Origin: Lepas anatifera
Lineage: Eukaryota; Arthropoda; Thecostraca; Lepadidae
Reading direction: 5' to 3'
Length of the DNA: 64,000 bases
NCBI GenBank assembly: GCA_034440635.1
Contig: JAOTON010001570.1
Span: 186,001 to 250,000, forward strand
The notes beneath the pieces are model-generated. The model worked only from the letters and a program-made list of their open reading frames with translations. It was not told the origin of the DNA and did no database searches. Shown here piece by piece: positions 32,336 through 46,200 of this stretch (the stretch's first letter is position 1; the number at the start of each line of letters is the position of its first letter). Both the position numbers and the translations under genes were made by a program.

Positions 32336-32945
32336 AAATCTCTGGTTTGCGGGGGGGGGCCCGCCCCTCGGTTTCGGTGCTGAGGCGGGGGGCCGCCCTG
32401 GTGCCTTTTCTTTATATTTTTCAACGTTGTCAAATCTTGGTTGGTTCTCGGCGGTCCCAGTACAGGTCAAGTGACCTGACCTCAAAAAAGTTTAAGATAC
32501 CATAAGTCGAAACAGGGTGAACTTATCGGATTGAAACTCATATCACATAATGGGTCCACCGAGTTCTCTCAAATATGTTCCAGTATTCTTTATATCATTA
32601 GAACTGCAGAGCAAGGCGAGTCTAATACAGCTAAATAAACGCTTTCCCTATCTTTACTTGTTCAGATGTAATGACCGAAAACCTTCATTTATATGTTATC
32701 CCCATTCCACTCACACCTGCTCACCACCCCCAACTGATCTTCCTTAACCCCTTCCCTTTGTACAGAACTCAGTTTGGATGAGTTCTTAACTCGGGTCACC
32801 TTTGGTTTTAAATGTGACCTGACACAAAATGGTTCAAATATTTTCGATGGAGAAGTGGATGGGCTACCCAACGCCTTTACCAATTTTCGCTACCTAGTGT
32901 GGTTCTCGAGATCTTAGGGGGGCGGATACCCGCTGAGGCGTCATC
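32336..32945. mobile_element. TTAA-family element, copy B, ends lost
   Basis: It shares with copies A and D the block TACAGGTCAAGTGACCTGAC (about 32461-32480), the following segment with AACTCATATCACATAATGGG, and the GATGGAGAAGTGGATGGGCTA block near 32850. It sits directly behind copy A. Neither a TTAA nor the terminal inverted repeats were found. Confidence 0.7.
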
Positions 32946-34283
32946 GGAAACAACCTCATCCCGGTTCACAACCCTCATCCCCTCAAAATATCGATACTGC
33001 CCCCTAAATGTCACTTCCCCCAGGATGCAACTATATGTGCCCTCCACGATAGGATTCGGCACCTACCTGATATATTTGTTCGTCCAAATGTGACACCGTC
33101 TGGTCCGGACCGCCCTGACCACGTGCGCCCCTCTCCGATCAGAAAGCCTCGGTCCGCCCATAAACTACATCACCTCTGCCACACAGATTACAAACTCCCA
33201 GCACTTTGAAGGAAAAACTTAATTGTGTTTATTTGATTTCAGTTTTGTTCCCCGTAGCGCTTAAAACCTGAATAAAAGCAAACGTAATGTGATTTGTATG
33301 ATGCACTTGCCGAGCTCATTCTCTAAGAAAGTCAGAAAAGCGTAAAGGTCTCAAAATAACAGCAGTTCGATGCCAAGCCGAGCAATGGTTCACTTTGTTT
33401 TGTTCGGATAGCGTAATTTTGGCAGTCTAACGACCCGTGACAAGTATTCTTTGACAGAATAACTATAAGGATCAGGCAGTAATCTACGGCAGCAAAATGT
33501 CGAGCATGTTGGGCAAGCGTGCCGTTTGATGGCCCAGCCCACGTTTCAGGAGACATGGTTAAGGAAATACGATATGTATTCAACGTCGTTCATATGCAGC
33601 AGTACAAGACATGATTGCCGCCCAATGTGGGCGAATACCACCGTAAGCGTAGAAAATCGGCACAATCGAACACACACAACGTTTTACGATTGGACCCTAT
33701 TCTAACAACATCGTAGACGGCTGGAATGTTCCTTCTTGACTTTCAACTTCTGAATGCGTCTTTTGAACAGTCCGCACTTACACACAGTATCAAAATATAT
33801 CACGGATCTTGGTCATTGCAAAATAAAACTAAGCAAGAAAACCAGGAAAGGTCAAAAGGGAGTCTCATCTGTGCAAGGTTTTAACGACACGAGATAAAAG
33901 ATCTCTCTAAAAAAGACAAAAGTAGAATACCATACCATTTCGAGCATGATACGGCCAACATATCAACCTCCATCCTGAAGAACGATTTTCAGGCGGTAAA
34001 TACAAAATGTTTTCCCACATGAAGATTACAGACATTCGGCAAGAAAACGAAGCGTCGTTCGACTGCACCACCTCTGCTTGGCTCAGAGGCGCGTGAAACG
34101 ATGCACTTCAAAGCGGACACTGGATTCTTGGATATAGATTTGGACTATTGCCATTGCCTAGTTCTTTCACCTAACTAGTACTGCCATTTAACAACCTCTG
34201 GGTGCTGCTATCTAGCCACCGGCTGGTGCAGTTACCTAGCCACCTGTTGGTGCTACCGACCCGCAGCCATACGCTGCTGCCGC
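32946..34283. other. Gap downstream of PEPCK
   Basis: No coding sequence recognised. It should hold the PEPCK 3' untranslated region. A minus-strand AATAAA hexamer lies at 33228-33233, about 1 kb past the stop; its use is uncertain. Confidence 0.4.
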
Positions 34284-34773
34284 CTATTCTAACGACTGCA
34301 CGCGCTTGCGCAGGGCGTCCAACTCCTCGCTGATCTGGTTCGGCAGATCGTCTCCAACCTGCTCGTCGAAGTAGCGTGCCACGTCCTCCACCTCCTTGCG
34401 CCAGAACTCTCCCGGGAGGCTGAACAGCTGCTGCATGTCCACGGACTCCTTCAGCCCGTCGATTCGGAGCGAGCCCGGTGTTGGCATGTAGCCGATGGCC
34501 GACTGCTGGGCGCACGACTCGCCCTCCACCCGGCGCAGCACCCAGTCGAGCACGCGCGAGTTCTCGCCGAAGCCGGGCCAGAGGAAGCCGCCCGAGGCCG
34601 CCTTGCGGAACCAGTTGACGTGGAAGATCTTGGGCAGGTGACTGCTCCGCTGCGACATCGACAGCCAGTGCGAAAGGTAGTGGCCGAAGTTGTAGCCGAA
34701 GAACGGCCGCATCGCGAACGGGTCGTGCATGATCACCTTGCCCTTGTGCTCGGCGGCGGCCGTCGCCTCTGAC
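34284..34773 (-). CDS. Pck: PEPCK, C-terminal exon
   Basis: It starts after TGTCCACAG and completes the Arg codon split at the upstream donor. It reads [20 protein letters not shown], then [21 protein letters not shown] and [19 protein letters not shown], all diagnostic of PEPCK-GTP, and ends RVQSLE with a TAG at 34286-34284. It covers the C-terminal guanine-nucleotide-binding and lid-side regions. No frame problem is seen. Confidence 0.97.
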
Positions 34774-35253
34774 CTGTGGACAAGAGGCTTGGTTAGCTGC
34801 CGAAAAAGGGTGAGTGAACAGTCACAAAAGGGAGAGTAAAAAGCGAACAGAAGTATAACTTCCAGTGCATGCTTCTTTACTTCTCCTAGTCTCAAAAAGG
34901 GCAAGAGGTTGGCAGGCAACAGGCTGAATGAAGACTTTGGACAGCAAGCCTTATGCAATATCAAACATTGTGCTCTAAACATTGATCGTGTAATCTAGTT
35001 TAATAGTTCAGTACCAGTGTGGAATGAGCTGTCGGTAATATTGATTACACTCGTATCTCACTTGAAAATCTGGTCATTATAATGCACGACCTAAATACCT
35101 GCATCAAAAATTCAATGTTAAAACAAGGAAGACCGTCTACAGAGCGGAAGTAACACTCCGCATGGCCATAAACTGGATTTTACTGGATTAAGGAATGTGG
35201 GCATCAGTCATAACTATTTCTCACTCTTGCTCGCTCACAAGCGGTGCACTCAC

Positions 35254-36661
35254 CTCATGGCCGCTCCCAGCAGGACGCCGTGCTGCCAGCTGAACGCCTC
35301 GTACACGAGCGGCACACCCTCCGGCCGCCGACCGCCGAACAGGATCGCCGAGATCGGCACGCCCTCGGGCGACTCCCACTGCGGGTCGATGATGGGGCAC
35401 TGCGCGGCCGGCGCGCAGAACCGGCTGTTGGGGTGTGATGACGGCCGGCCGCAGCCCGGCGTCCAGGGCCGACCCTGCCAGTCAGTGATGCCCGCCGACA
35501 CGTCCACCTCCTTCTCCAGCCCCTCCCAGAACACGCCGCCGTCGTCCGTCTTCGCCACGTTGGTGAAAACGGTGTTGGCGGTGACGGTGGCCATCGCCAT
35601 CGGGTTGGTGGCCTGCGAGGTGCCCGGCGCCACGCCAAAGAAGCCGTTCTCAGGGTTGATGGCGCGCAGCACGCCGTTCTTGTCGAACTTCATCCAGGCG
35701 ATGTCGTCGCCGACGCACTCGACCTTGTAGCCGGGCAGCGACGGCTGCAGCATGGCCAAGTTCGTCTTGCCGCAGGCGGACGGGAAGGCGGCGGCGATGT
35801 AGCGCTTCTGGCCGGCCGGGTTGGTGATGCCCAGGATGAGCATGTGCTCGGCCAGCCAGCCCTCGCGGTGCGCGATCGTCGAGCCGATCCGCAGCGCCAG
35901 ACACTTCTTGCCGAGCAGCGAATTGCCGCCGTAGCCGCTGCCGAACGAGATGATCTCGTTCCTCGCCGGAACGTGCGTGATGAGGGTCTTCTCCGGGTTA
36001 CACGGCCAGCCGTTCACCGGCGCCGTCTGCATCGGCAGCGGCTGACCCACCGAGTGCAGGCACTTGACGAAGTCCCCGTCGCCGAGCGTCTCCAGCACGT
36101 TGGCCCATGCGCGTCATCACGCGCATCGAGGCGACCACGTACGGCGAGTCGGTGAGCTCGATGCCGATCTTGCTGAGCGGCGAGCCGACCGGGCCCATGG
36201 AGAACGGCACCACGTACAGAGTGCGGCCGCGCATGCAGCCCGGGAAACGCTCGGCCACGGCGCCGTCCAGCTCGGCCGGTGACATCCAGTTGCCGAGCGT
36301 GCCCTTGACGCCCTTCTTCGGTGTCGGAATGGTGTCGCGACGGTCTTCGGTGACGATGAACGTCTTGGACTCGACGCGCGCCACGTCGGCGGGATCGGTG
36401 CGCGCCAGCCAGCAGTTGTCCAGCTGCGGCAGTGGCTCCACCATGCCTGCCTCCTGCATCTGGCGCATCAGCTCGGCGTTCTCGGTCTCGGAGCCATCGC
36501 AGACGTGAACCCGGTCCGGCTGGCACAGCGACACCGACCGCTCCACGAAGTCGCGCACCTTGTGCGGCAGTGCTGCCAGCTGGTGGTTGGCCGGCGAACT
36601 AGCCAGCTGACTGACGAACCTTGAGGGCGCTACCGCGGCGAAGTTGGCCGGGTAGGCGAAG
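35254..36661 (-). CDS. Pck: PEPCK, main exon with a frameshift
   Basis: The exon runs from the acceptor TTTGCTTTCAG to GCCATGAG-GTGAGTG. It contains [53 protein letters not shown] (substrate loop), [14 protein letters not shown] (P-loop with the reactive Cys), [11 protein letters not shown] (metal-binding Asp pair), [13 protein letters not shown] and [18 protein letters not shown]. The frame breaks near 36100-36106, between MRVMTRMG and [11 protein letters not shown]. Exon length fits a two-base loss (or one-base gain). All catalytic motifs are intact, so an assembly error is more likely than a pseudogene. Confidence 0.96.
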
Positions 36662-38017
36662 CTGAAAGCAAAGGAAGCCACGTGTAAGCGTTTTTGTCCT
36701 CGGTCACAGGTGAGAGCGTTCCCACGATGCGGATTTCGCAGGCTATGTTGGAACATTCGGCACCAGTTATCACCGGATAAGTCCTGCAGATTCTTGAAAT
36801 AAAGAATCTGTCACGGTTTCCCCTTGGTCCAATGCGATATTTAATATTATTGACCGTTTTGAAATGTTTGAATGCCATAGTGTGTGCATGCATTTCAGAA
36901 GCATTCATATACTATTGCAGCAGTGTGTTTTATTAATTGATATATATATATATATTATTACTCTTCGAAATGCAATAGAGAGCGGAAACATACATGCCGG
37001 AACTTGGAAAGGCATGTATTAACTACAGATAGTTACTAAGAAGGATACAGTTACTTAATTTTTCTTCGCAACCCCCGCCAATACTTAAATACCCCCTCAA
37101 ATGTTTGTTTTAGGCTTGATTCTCTCTTTTACATGGCACCACAATTTTTGGGGATGGCTGCACATGGGACAGGTTTTCCTCCTGTGACGGCGAGGTTTTC
37201 CACAGACCACCGGCCATCAGCCGTCTGGGTCGTAATTCCAGGCGTGACTGGCCGTGGTCGGCGAAAGCTACCTGTCTGCACCGCTGTGAAGGCTATCATG
37301 CAGTTAAGTCACCACCGGGGCTTGCACACTGTGAGGAGGTGAGGGGGAACGCGGCAGGCCATGGAGTACTTCATCGGGTGCTGCAGGGGCCACACCCTTC
37401 CATTCCCTGTCTGAACCTACCCCACCAGTGGGGACCGCGCTGATACCGCCCATGGAGCAGCGTACCCTGATAGTCCCACACGTGGTCTGCTACCCTGTTT
37501 CTGTGCGTGGGGTAACGGTGCAGCGTTGTCACCCGTCACAAGGAAGTAGGGGTGGGGAGGGGAGTGCTGAGATGGGAGGATGGGCCCATGGCCTGTGTCT
37601 TATCGCGGGAACCTGCATTGGTATTCACGGATCCCCTGCCACTGTGTATGTGAGGACTTAAGGTGGGCGCGAAAACGTCCCGTGCGAGCATGCGTGATAA
37701 GAGCTTTGTTTGTATTCATCAATCATCGACAGATTCATGTAAATCCCATTCAGATATGAAATCAAACAAAATATCAGCTCACATTCGCTATTTAGAATGT
37801 ACATATTTCATCATAGGGGTTCTAATGCGCGTCGACTACGAAGGTCATTTTGCGTTTAGAAAGTATGTTTTCACATACAAGTGGAAATATAAAAGTGAAC
37901 GGTGAGTTTTTCGTCGTCAGGTTTTCATAGCTTTACGAAAGCCAATTAGAAACGTTCGTTTTTAACTTTCTGCTCTACAGCAAATTTTGTTTGTATTATG
38001 TTATAGCGATTAGGTTT

Positions 38018-38081
38018 TAACCGCGCAATACTTACTACGGTAATAACCGCGGAATACTTAGGTAATTAACCGCGCAATACT
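38018..38081 (+). repeat. Three short tandem copies of TTAACCGCGCAATACT
   Basis: TAACCGCGCAATACT, TAACCGCGGAATACT and TTAACCGCGCAATACT follow each other at about 24-base spacing. No larger structure was recognised. Confidence 0.6.
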
Positions 38082-38460
38082 CCATCCCTTTTGGAAAGAT
38101 TGCGTTGTCAAGCTCAGATTACGTTCTACGCAAGTAGTCCCAGAATTAAACCCTGTAATATTTTGTCAGCGAGTGAGCACAACCCCCATTGAGGCATGCT
38201 ATTTTGGGAATCCTAGTCAGTTTGGCGAACTCTTGGGTGAGATTCCCAAGCTCGGATTACGTCTTACAGGAATCTGCCGGAATTCTAAGTCATTGTATCG
38301 CGTTGGCATCTTGAAGCTAAAACCATCCTGCAGCGTTCATGTTTCAGAACCACCTTGCAATGTCTCTCGAAACCTAGATATGTATTATGTTAGAGCAGGT
38401 ATGTCGACAGAAAGTAAGACCAGGGTAGTAAAAGATGGTACAACTGTTCGACTATTCAGA

Positions 38461-38720
38461 TCATAGGTGGATCCCGGATTTCCGATCGGGGTGGGGGCGG
38501 GGAAGCACAGGGTTGGAAGGAAGGCGCCATCCGGACCAGGGGAGACACCAAAACCTAGGGGCACCAAACCTACGGCGGGGGTGTCGTTCCTCACATCCTG
38601 GGTGTTGGGGGGGGGTGAGAAGAAACATTCCAGGGGCGTCGTGAACGTTTCACGGGGAGCCGAGGTATGATTGTTGGAAGGTGAGTGCCCCCGTTGTTCT
38701 CCCCGTGGGTCCACCTATGA
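38461..38720. mobile_element. 260-bp MITE-like element
   Basis: Terminal inverted repeats TCATAGGTGGATCC (left) and TCATAGGTGGACCC (right, complemented) enclose a GC-rich body without coding capacity. TCAGA lies next to both ends but is offset by one base on the right, so the target duplication is unclear. Confidence 0.6.
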
Positions 38721-41700
38721 ATCAGATGAACGTGTATAAGAGAACTGTTTATGTCGAAAGTTGAGAGGGTAACTAGGACTCCTATCATCACTGCAATCAA
38801 AAACTGACATCAGCATCTAAACCAGAGTCGGAGAGACAGCTATGTCGGGTTACAAACCACTCGAAGGAACTGTACTGTCGAACTTGCACAGAAATGGTTC
38901 ACAAAATTTCGCAGCAAGTCAGAAAGCAGCGATAGTGGCTCTGCTCCTGGCTCGGCGAGGTCAATCATGCGCCCATATACCGCCACTTTGTCAGGGCCAT
39001 TTGGCTACCGGTGCACACAGGTCGAAGGGCTGACGCAATAGCTCCCTGCTTGTTCCATATTTTGATTCCTCGCAGCCCCGTTGCAATGACCCCTAATCGA
39101 GCCGTTGGGAGCCGGGCTGAGGGTCAGTGCCGGAGCCCGGCCCCGATAGATCGCCAGCGCCGGGTGGAGCAGCCGGCTGCAGGGTACCGGCCCGCCGCTA
39201 TCGGCTGCAGCAGTGACGTCAGCGCGCGGTTCCGTGTACTGTGAGCCGTCACCTGGTGCACGCAGGGGCGAGGGCACCGCCGCGACACGGGGGGTCTGAG
39301 GATGGGCCAAACTTCTGAAATGTGGCGGCAGTGGGGTAACTATTCGATGCTGAGCAGAAACAATACGAGCATAATCCGGTACTCCGTCCCCAGCCACAAG
39401 AAATCTCACCCTGCGTGGCGCCGCTGGTGCGACGTTTGGATTTCGTCATGTGACCATGGCTCGAGCGCGACAAAGGGTGGAGCGGTTCTCGCAATCTGCG
39501 CCGGTTCACTGTACGGCGCAATTGCAGCTCTATCAATTCGGCCTCCAGCAGGAGAGACAAGATACACCGGTCTAAGGATAGGCTTCAAGCTTCAACGACC
39601 GCGGTCTGCACGTTGGACTAACGGTGCTGGGGAGCTCATGGCTCCTAAGCGGTACCGTTTTTATACAGATAAATTCGGAGCGACCAAACCGACTGTCGCG
39701 GCGAGGTGTGCCCAGGCACAGGTGACGACTAACTCGGGTGTGTGGATTTTGAAGATGATTGGGGGTGCTTAAATTTTAAACAATGCTTATCACTATTACA
39801 TCCAAAGGCGATATAAAAATGAATGGTGTGTTTCAGCTTTTCCAGAGGCCTGCTGTCAACTACGCACATGGGGAGGCACCAGCGCTCAGCTGGCCTTCGT
39901 GGGCTTCTCAGCTGACTAGTGACGTCATCCGGGGGCGGCTGAGGCTGGGACAGTTCGTCAGAGATAGCCAACGACCTCCAAGAACCGAGGATTGCCCAAT
40001 GCTAGCCGGACGCCGTGCATCCGTTTATTGCCTTCTGTCTCTCAAGTAGAGGAATGAAATTGTACAATCCAGCTCGCGGTTCAAGGATGGGTACTGGACT
40101 GTGGACAGTCGCTTGTAGCAAAAACGAAAAGCAGAGGATGGCCCACTGTCGACAAAAAGCTGATAATTGCACAATTGGATGCAGAGCAAGACCGGTGTCC
40201 CAGATGAGGTACAGTTCCGAGGGAAATTCATGGTGGCTGAGGCAAAATATACAAACGGCTTATGGTTGCTCAGACTACCAAAAGGCTATATCTAGTTAGT
40301 TTTGGATGCAGGCATGGTAAAAGTTTTTGAGATGCTTCTGAATTGCACTGTAATTTATTTGAATATAACTATCATGTTGAATTACAGCACGCGCAAGTGA
40401 AAAGCTTCTGTTTTACAAAAGCTTTGCTGCTGCTGCGGTATAACGACCGAGCTACGGTATTCTAGTTGGTAATATTCGTAAAAACCTTAAAGCCGATCAG
40501 CAAACAAAACTCAAAATTTCAGCCTATCAGCCTGTAAACCTCACCGGTGTTACTTTACCTGGATCATAGCAATGCGAATTGCTAGCTACCAAAGCGGCAA
40601 ACTTACATTTTTATTCGAAATATTGTTCAGCAGAGGCGCATTGATCACTCATTCTGACAACAAAGCGTGCACGCGCGGGTGTTTTTGGTGCACAGACAGC
40701 GGGCGTGATGAGCCGTTGATAGGAGGGTGGACAGCAGCCGTTAAAATTGTTTGGATCAGTCAAAAACCGATCAACCGTTCGTGGATACATATAAGCCGAC
40801 ATAATCGAACTCCAAAAGTAAGAACTAGTTAGTCTAACAGTAACGTTTACATTATTTTTGCCTTACGTTAGCCCTTCTTCACCCCGGAAAGAAAACTTAG
40901 GTCTCACGATAACCTTTCTATCACAAGTATTGACTTAAGTCGCCGAAATACATTCATTCAGTAAGATGTTACGCTTGGCGCAAAATCACGCTACAGTACA
41001 GAATGGGAGCTTTGACTTCAGAAAATTCCCTCTATAGCGTAGCGGGGGCCGCCCCTGCAAGGGAGAGGGTGGCAAGGCGGGCATAGTTGTACTTGAGGCT
41101 CTGAATCTCCCCTGGTTTTAATGTGACGGTAGTGACTTTTCCCTGAAGCCTTTAGTATTTGTGTCCCTACTCTCAAACACATTGCGCTCAGTGCGTATTC
41201 CTTAAATCAATAACATTTGGTGCAGAATGCGGCCAAAAACATATTGCCCCAATGGGTGGGGCATGACGGACTTTGCATATGGCAGGTAGACATAATGCAA
41301 TGAATTTGTCCACCAAAACCGTGGCTGTGTTGAGCAAAAACGAGATTTGAGAAATTTGATGACGCACTGTCTCGATAAAATGGCCGATAGACAATTATGT
41401 TGTTGAATTGTCGTCAAATCATATTTCCCGTTCGAAGTTAAAAAAGAAACAAGGGCACTTATAATCCTTTACTCGGACTGTGACGATCCCTGATACAAAT
41501 GATTTTGAATGATGCAGAAACAAGAGTGGCCCCGCCCCTAAGAATTCATAGAGACAAATTAAAAAATACTGTTTTAACCTACGTCAGGCTTGCACCAAGT
41601 GATAAAGTTGGAATCACTGAGGCTGGCCTCCAATTGGCACACGCCGGATTGCCGTTACATAAAGCTTGTCACGCGTGTCGTCATCAGGTCACTACGCAGA

Positions 41701-42519
41701 TGGCAGGCGGCGGCCTACGTGGCTGCCGCCCTGCCGGAGGCAGCGCGCGGCGCCAGGCGGCACGCACAGCGCGCGGTCCGCGCGGCGCAGCGGTGCGCGG
41801 CCGCCGCCGCCGGCGGCGCTGCCGGCGGTGGCGGCGCCGGACCCTGCACCGCAGCCCGTGACCCGCGGAAAATACCCACAGCCAGCCGCCCCGATGGCCG
41901 GCGTGGGGACGGCTGCCGGCAGGCCGTGGCAGATCAATACACGGTCGATGCTTGAGTCAGAGCGGGAGGCTCGGGGCCGCAGATATCTGCTCTGTGCTGT
42001 CGTAAGAGCGAGCAATGACGGCGGGCAGACGAGAGAATTCACCTTCTGCGGCATCAGCTGACGGAGTCGTCTACTGTGCACATCTCGGCCACTTGCCGAG
42101 TGCAATGCAAGTAGAAAGAGAAGCCTGAGTGGGGGTAATGTTTAATTGGCGTCACCCCGCACCTGTTGGCTGCCACTTGCAGTTAATGTCGGTAAATGCC
42201 GACGCGTGGGTGGCCCCAACGCTCTGCAGATGTTTATCAATCACTGGTCGACAGATGTGGACGGTCGATGATAATGTTGCTTCTGCACGAGGCTGCCAGC
42301 TCAGAATGGATAACCTCTGCTGCAAAAATTGTCTTTTTTTCTTATCAAAATAGGTTATGTAGTGCTCCGCACGAGTTTTTACACATATGTTTCGCACAAG
42401 TAACCTTTTATTTTGTACAAGTACAAATATGCTGAAACGAGCAGCCGGAACTAACGAGAGCTCTGCAATCGCTGCAAAGTATTTGACTGTAAGCCTTATA
42501 TTTCTCTCTGAAAGCCATG

Positions 42520-42895
42520 AATAGGCTGACTAGCCAGAGCCATGAACAGACTGAGCCAGAGCCATGAACAGGCTGAGCCAGAGCCATGAAAAGGCTGAAC
42601 GATAGCCTATGAATAGGCTGAACCAGAGCAATAAACAGGCTGAGCCAGAGCCAATAAACAGGCTGAGCCAGAGCCATGAATAGGCCGAGCCAGAGTCATC
42701 AACAGGCTGAACCAGAGCCATGAAAAGGCTGAACGATAGCCATGAACAGGCTGAACCAGAGCCATGAATAGGCTGAACTATAGTTATGAACAGGCTGAAC
42801 CGGGGCCATGAATAGGCTGAGCTAGAGCCATGAATAGGCTGAGACAGAGTCATGAACAGGCTGAACCAGAGCCATGAACAGTCTCAGAACTGAAG
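42520..42895. repeat. 22-base tandem array (GCCATGAACAGGCTGAACCAGA)
   Basis: About sixteen degenerate units of 22 bases (core CATGAACAGGCTGAACCAGA). Long minus-strand frames with Trp/Leu/Phe-rich repeats are produced by the array and are not taken as genes. Confidence 0.88.
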
Positions 42896-43166
42896 GCGTG
42901 CATCCCAGCACACTGGCCATTCCCGTTCTGTCCATTTGTTATCTCTCGTAGCTTTGGGAGGGTGATGTGGATTTCCTGAAGCTTGACGTTTCTAAGCGGC
43001 TCACAGAGGCCTTGCGGTGCCTCACCTAGGCCCTGGAAGCCGGTTGGTCGAGCACCTGAGACCAGGAAGAGAGGAGCGAGGTCACAGGCGGGGCGGGGAC
43101 ACCAAGGCCGTCCGGATCCATGGCGGAAATGACGCCCCTAACATCGGGAAACCGACAAACGGCGCG

Positions 43167-43221
<55 letters not shown>
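43167..43221. repeat. (GA)n microsatellite
   Basis: About 27 uninterrupted GA dinucleotides. Confidence 0.97.
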
Positions 43222-43223
<2 letters not shown>

Positions 43224-46200
43224 GGTTCCGTGGCCCGAGCCTTTCTTGCTTGGCCGTAAAGGCGAGTAGGACATATTTTCTGAATCAGAATGTACTTTAT
43301 CTATTCCATGCATTATGTTAAAAACTGCAAATTCGGTGGGATGTTTTAAGATTTTTTTGGGATGTTTTAAGATACTGGATGTGTTTCATTTAGAACCACC
43401 TAATAACGGAGGTTAATGTTTTTTAAGTCACGCAACATGCTCGAAATACCTACTCATAGCTTGGGTCCAAAACATCTGCTAAGTGGGGATGGGCGAAACG
43501 AACCCAGAAGATTAGCTAGACTGGATACCCGATACATATGGCTATGCTTGCTTGCTCGCTTTCTGAAGAAACTGAAGAATAATCTTATGACATGAGATAA
43601 AAACCGATTAGTTCTCCATCGTTGTCTACATTAGATATGTTTCGGTAGCTGTCAATCACAATTCGAATATCAACCCGACAGCCCAGACTCATCATTGATG
43701 CGTCCTGAGGGTAGACTAGCGAAAAGTCGGAGGATTGTGGGGATGGGCTGACATGTAAGTATCATGTACTATTTACAGTCATTACTGAGGAATACCTCTC
43801 CAGTGTTTTAAGCACAAACGAACGCTTTAAAGTCTCCCAAATGAACAAAAGACGTGGCGAATTAACGCTTCAAATGTCAACATTCAAGTAGTAGGTATTG
43901 GAACAGTTAGCTTTTGGATTGATCAGGCTGGATTTCGAGCATGCCAGTCCCCTGGCGGCTGTCATGTTACGCAAACCGCTGCACCCACGGTCACGTGGGT
44001 TCCTGTTAACAGACACGTCACGTGTTGCTGGGAGCCATGCACCCATGCACACGGAGAGAAAATCCCCCAAACTAGGCCCGTGCTAGCCAGCGGAGACGGA
44101 AAGACACATGGAGAGGAGAAAATGTACCACGGTGGAATCCCAACAGCTTGACATTACCGCCCTGAAATCGGTGAAGATCGGACAGTATTGATCCAAATTT
44201 CTGACCAAAGGGATAACTAAAGTATAACTGAAGTAAGAAGCAAAAGATATAAGGATCTATCTAAAGCTTACTGAGAAAATACAAGGAGAGCGAATCTTTA
44301 GATCCATCTATCTCTTCATGCACATCTGTTTACATCCAAATGTGGATTGCAACTTGCAACTGCAGTTGCAAGGTGACGTTACTGTAAGTTGATGAAAGGC
44401 AAAGCTTTAAGCCATAGCTTCAAAAAAGGTCCATAAAAGGAGTGTCTTGCCATCCATTAACCGTCCCGTTTAATAATCAAAACGAAGTGCAAGCCTATCA
44501 GCAGTCATACGAAGGCTAAAAATGGCAAAGGCACAGCATCAGGGGCGCGAGCCGGCAGCCGCCGACTCTTGCCACCTCTATGGAGGACCGGTTGATACCG
44601 CTGTGGTGTTGGCTAGTTGACTTTGTACCGGGGCAGGAATGCCTCTGCAGCTGTTGCGATCGAAGCGAGGCTGCGGGGAGGCGGGGTGGAAAGTACCCAA
44701 AAACCAACAACTCAAGGCACAGCACGAGCCGGTGGTTCCATGCACCAGATCGAAATTCCGCCACTTGCGAGATACTTATAGTAAACTTCACCAGGACTTA
44801 CCACATAGTAAATCGTCGGCATGTTCTGGCTATATGCCTGCATGTAAGTTTCCAACATTCTAAGAGTACCGAGCCGTGCAGGAGCTAATTTAAGAATCAA
44901 AATTACTGCACGCATTCCGTCCATAACATGGCCATTGCAGAAGATAAACTGTTTTCCTACAGAATCTCATTAGTGTTCATAAAAAATGTATTATGTTCGG
45001 CCAACTTAGAGCTTGAAATGATGATCGCAGAGTCAACTTCATATCTTAAATATTCTATTGAAACGTCAATTTATATCTAGTCAAATAAAAGAATGAACAA
45101 GATAAACGTTATCTACCTCGTAAAATTCGCCTTGTTTATTCATGTTTTGCAGCGTTCCTAAAGACGCAATAGAAACCGGCCAAATCTAAGGGCATAGCCA
45201 GGGGGTCAAATAGGGCGCCAACACTGAAAGAATATCTTATGAACTTTAAGCTCGTAAAAAACTAGTACTGGGGTCATGGAACCATTTGTCCGTTCTTTTA
45301 AGCCCCAATAGGGTTTTGGAGAGTGCCCCTGTTTCCATACGCGTCGGAAAAGGGGGGCAGGGGGGCCTGCCCCCCCCCCACTTTTTGGCCAAAAATTTTC
45401 CTGATCTCAGTAAAAATGAGAGAAAGCCGGAAATTCTTATATCCAGCCGCTGCGGAAGGCAACGAGGAGCCCAAATTCGAACAGTTTTTGGTCCTGATGT
45501 TGAAAGTTTTTTGTCAGCATCAGGTTGAAGTTTGGCTGCCCCCCCCCCACTTTTTGCCGGTGGCGACACTTATGTCTGTCTCGGCTGGCTCACGCGCTGT
45601 CTCCGACGCCCAGGTGTTAAAATCAGTACATGTTGCCAGCGGTTAGGACAGTCCAGAGGCTAAGAGACTATTTTTCTTTAAATGGCCGAAGCAAAGACAA
45701 CGGTACAGTGAAGAAACTGCCGGACGACCTCTGGTTTTCTCCCTGGCGGCACCTTTGCTCTGTTTTAGGCTGCCTCGATTGAAATTCCGTGGCGTGCTGT
45801 ATTACTGGATAAGCATGGCCATCCTGCATCACTGGACACAAAGAGGACGGTCGTGCACATGAAGACATACGGTACACAGGAAAAGTCTGAGGCGAGCACG
45901 TTTGTCGGGTTACAGGCCCCTCCGCTGTGCTATGAGGAAAACTTTTTCTTAGAGACCCGAAAAGTTGCAGAGCAATCGACCTGTTTCGCTACCAAATGAT
46001 TGAGAATGGGGAGGGGGGGGGGATGTTTTAGACTTACGACCCGATGCAAGGATCTGCCCAGATCCACGAGTTGCCAAGAAAAACCAAAGAAATAATATTG
46101 CAAAATTATGTGCTGGCAGCGGGCCCAAATATATGCCTTATTATTTAGTGAGAACCAAGCGTAATAGCGCTTTGTTTTTCTCCAGCATTGGCACCGATCA

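Noticed and set aside
41499..42105. Ala/Arg-rich frames on both strands
   Set aside because: All frames are open because of GC-rich simple composition. No splice logic or conserved motif was seen.
42408..42853. Trp/Leu/Phe-rich minus-strand frames resembling membrane segments
   Set aside because: The pattern is the translation of a 22-base DNA repeat.
45170..45620. CATAGCCAGGGGG end resembling a MITE terminus
   Set aside because: No matching inverted end or target duplication was found nearby.
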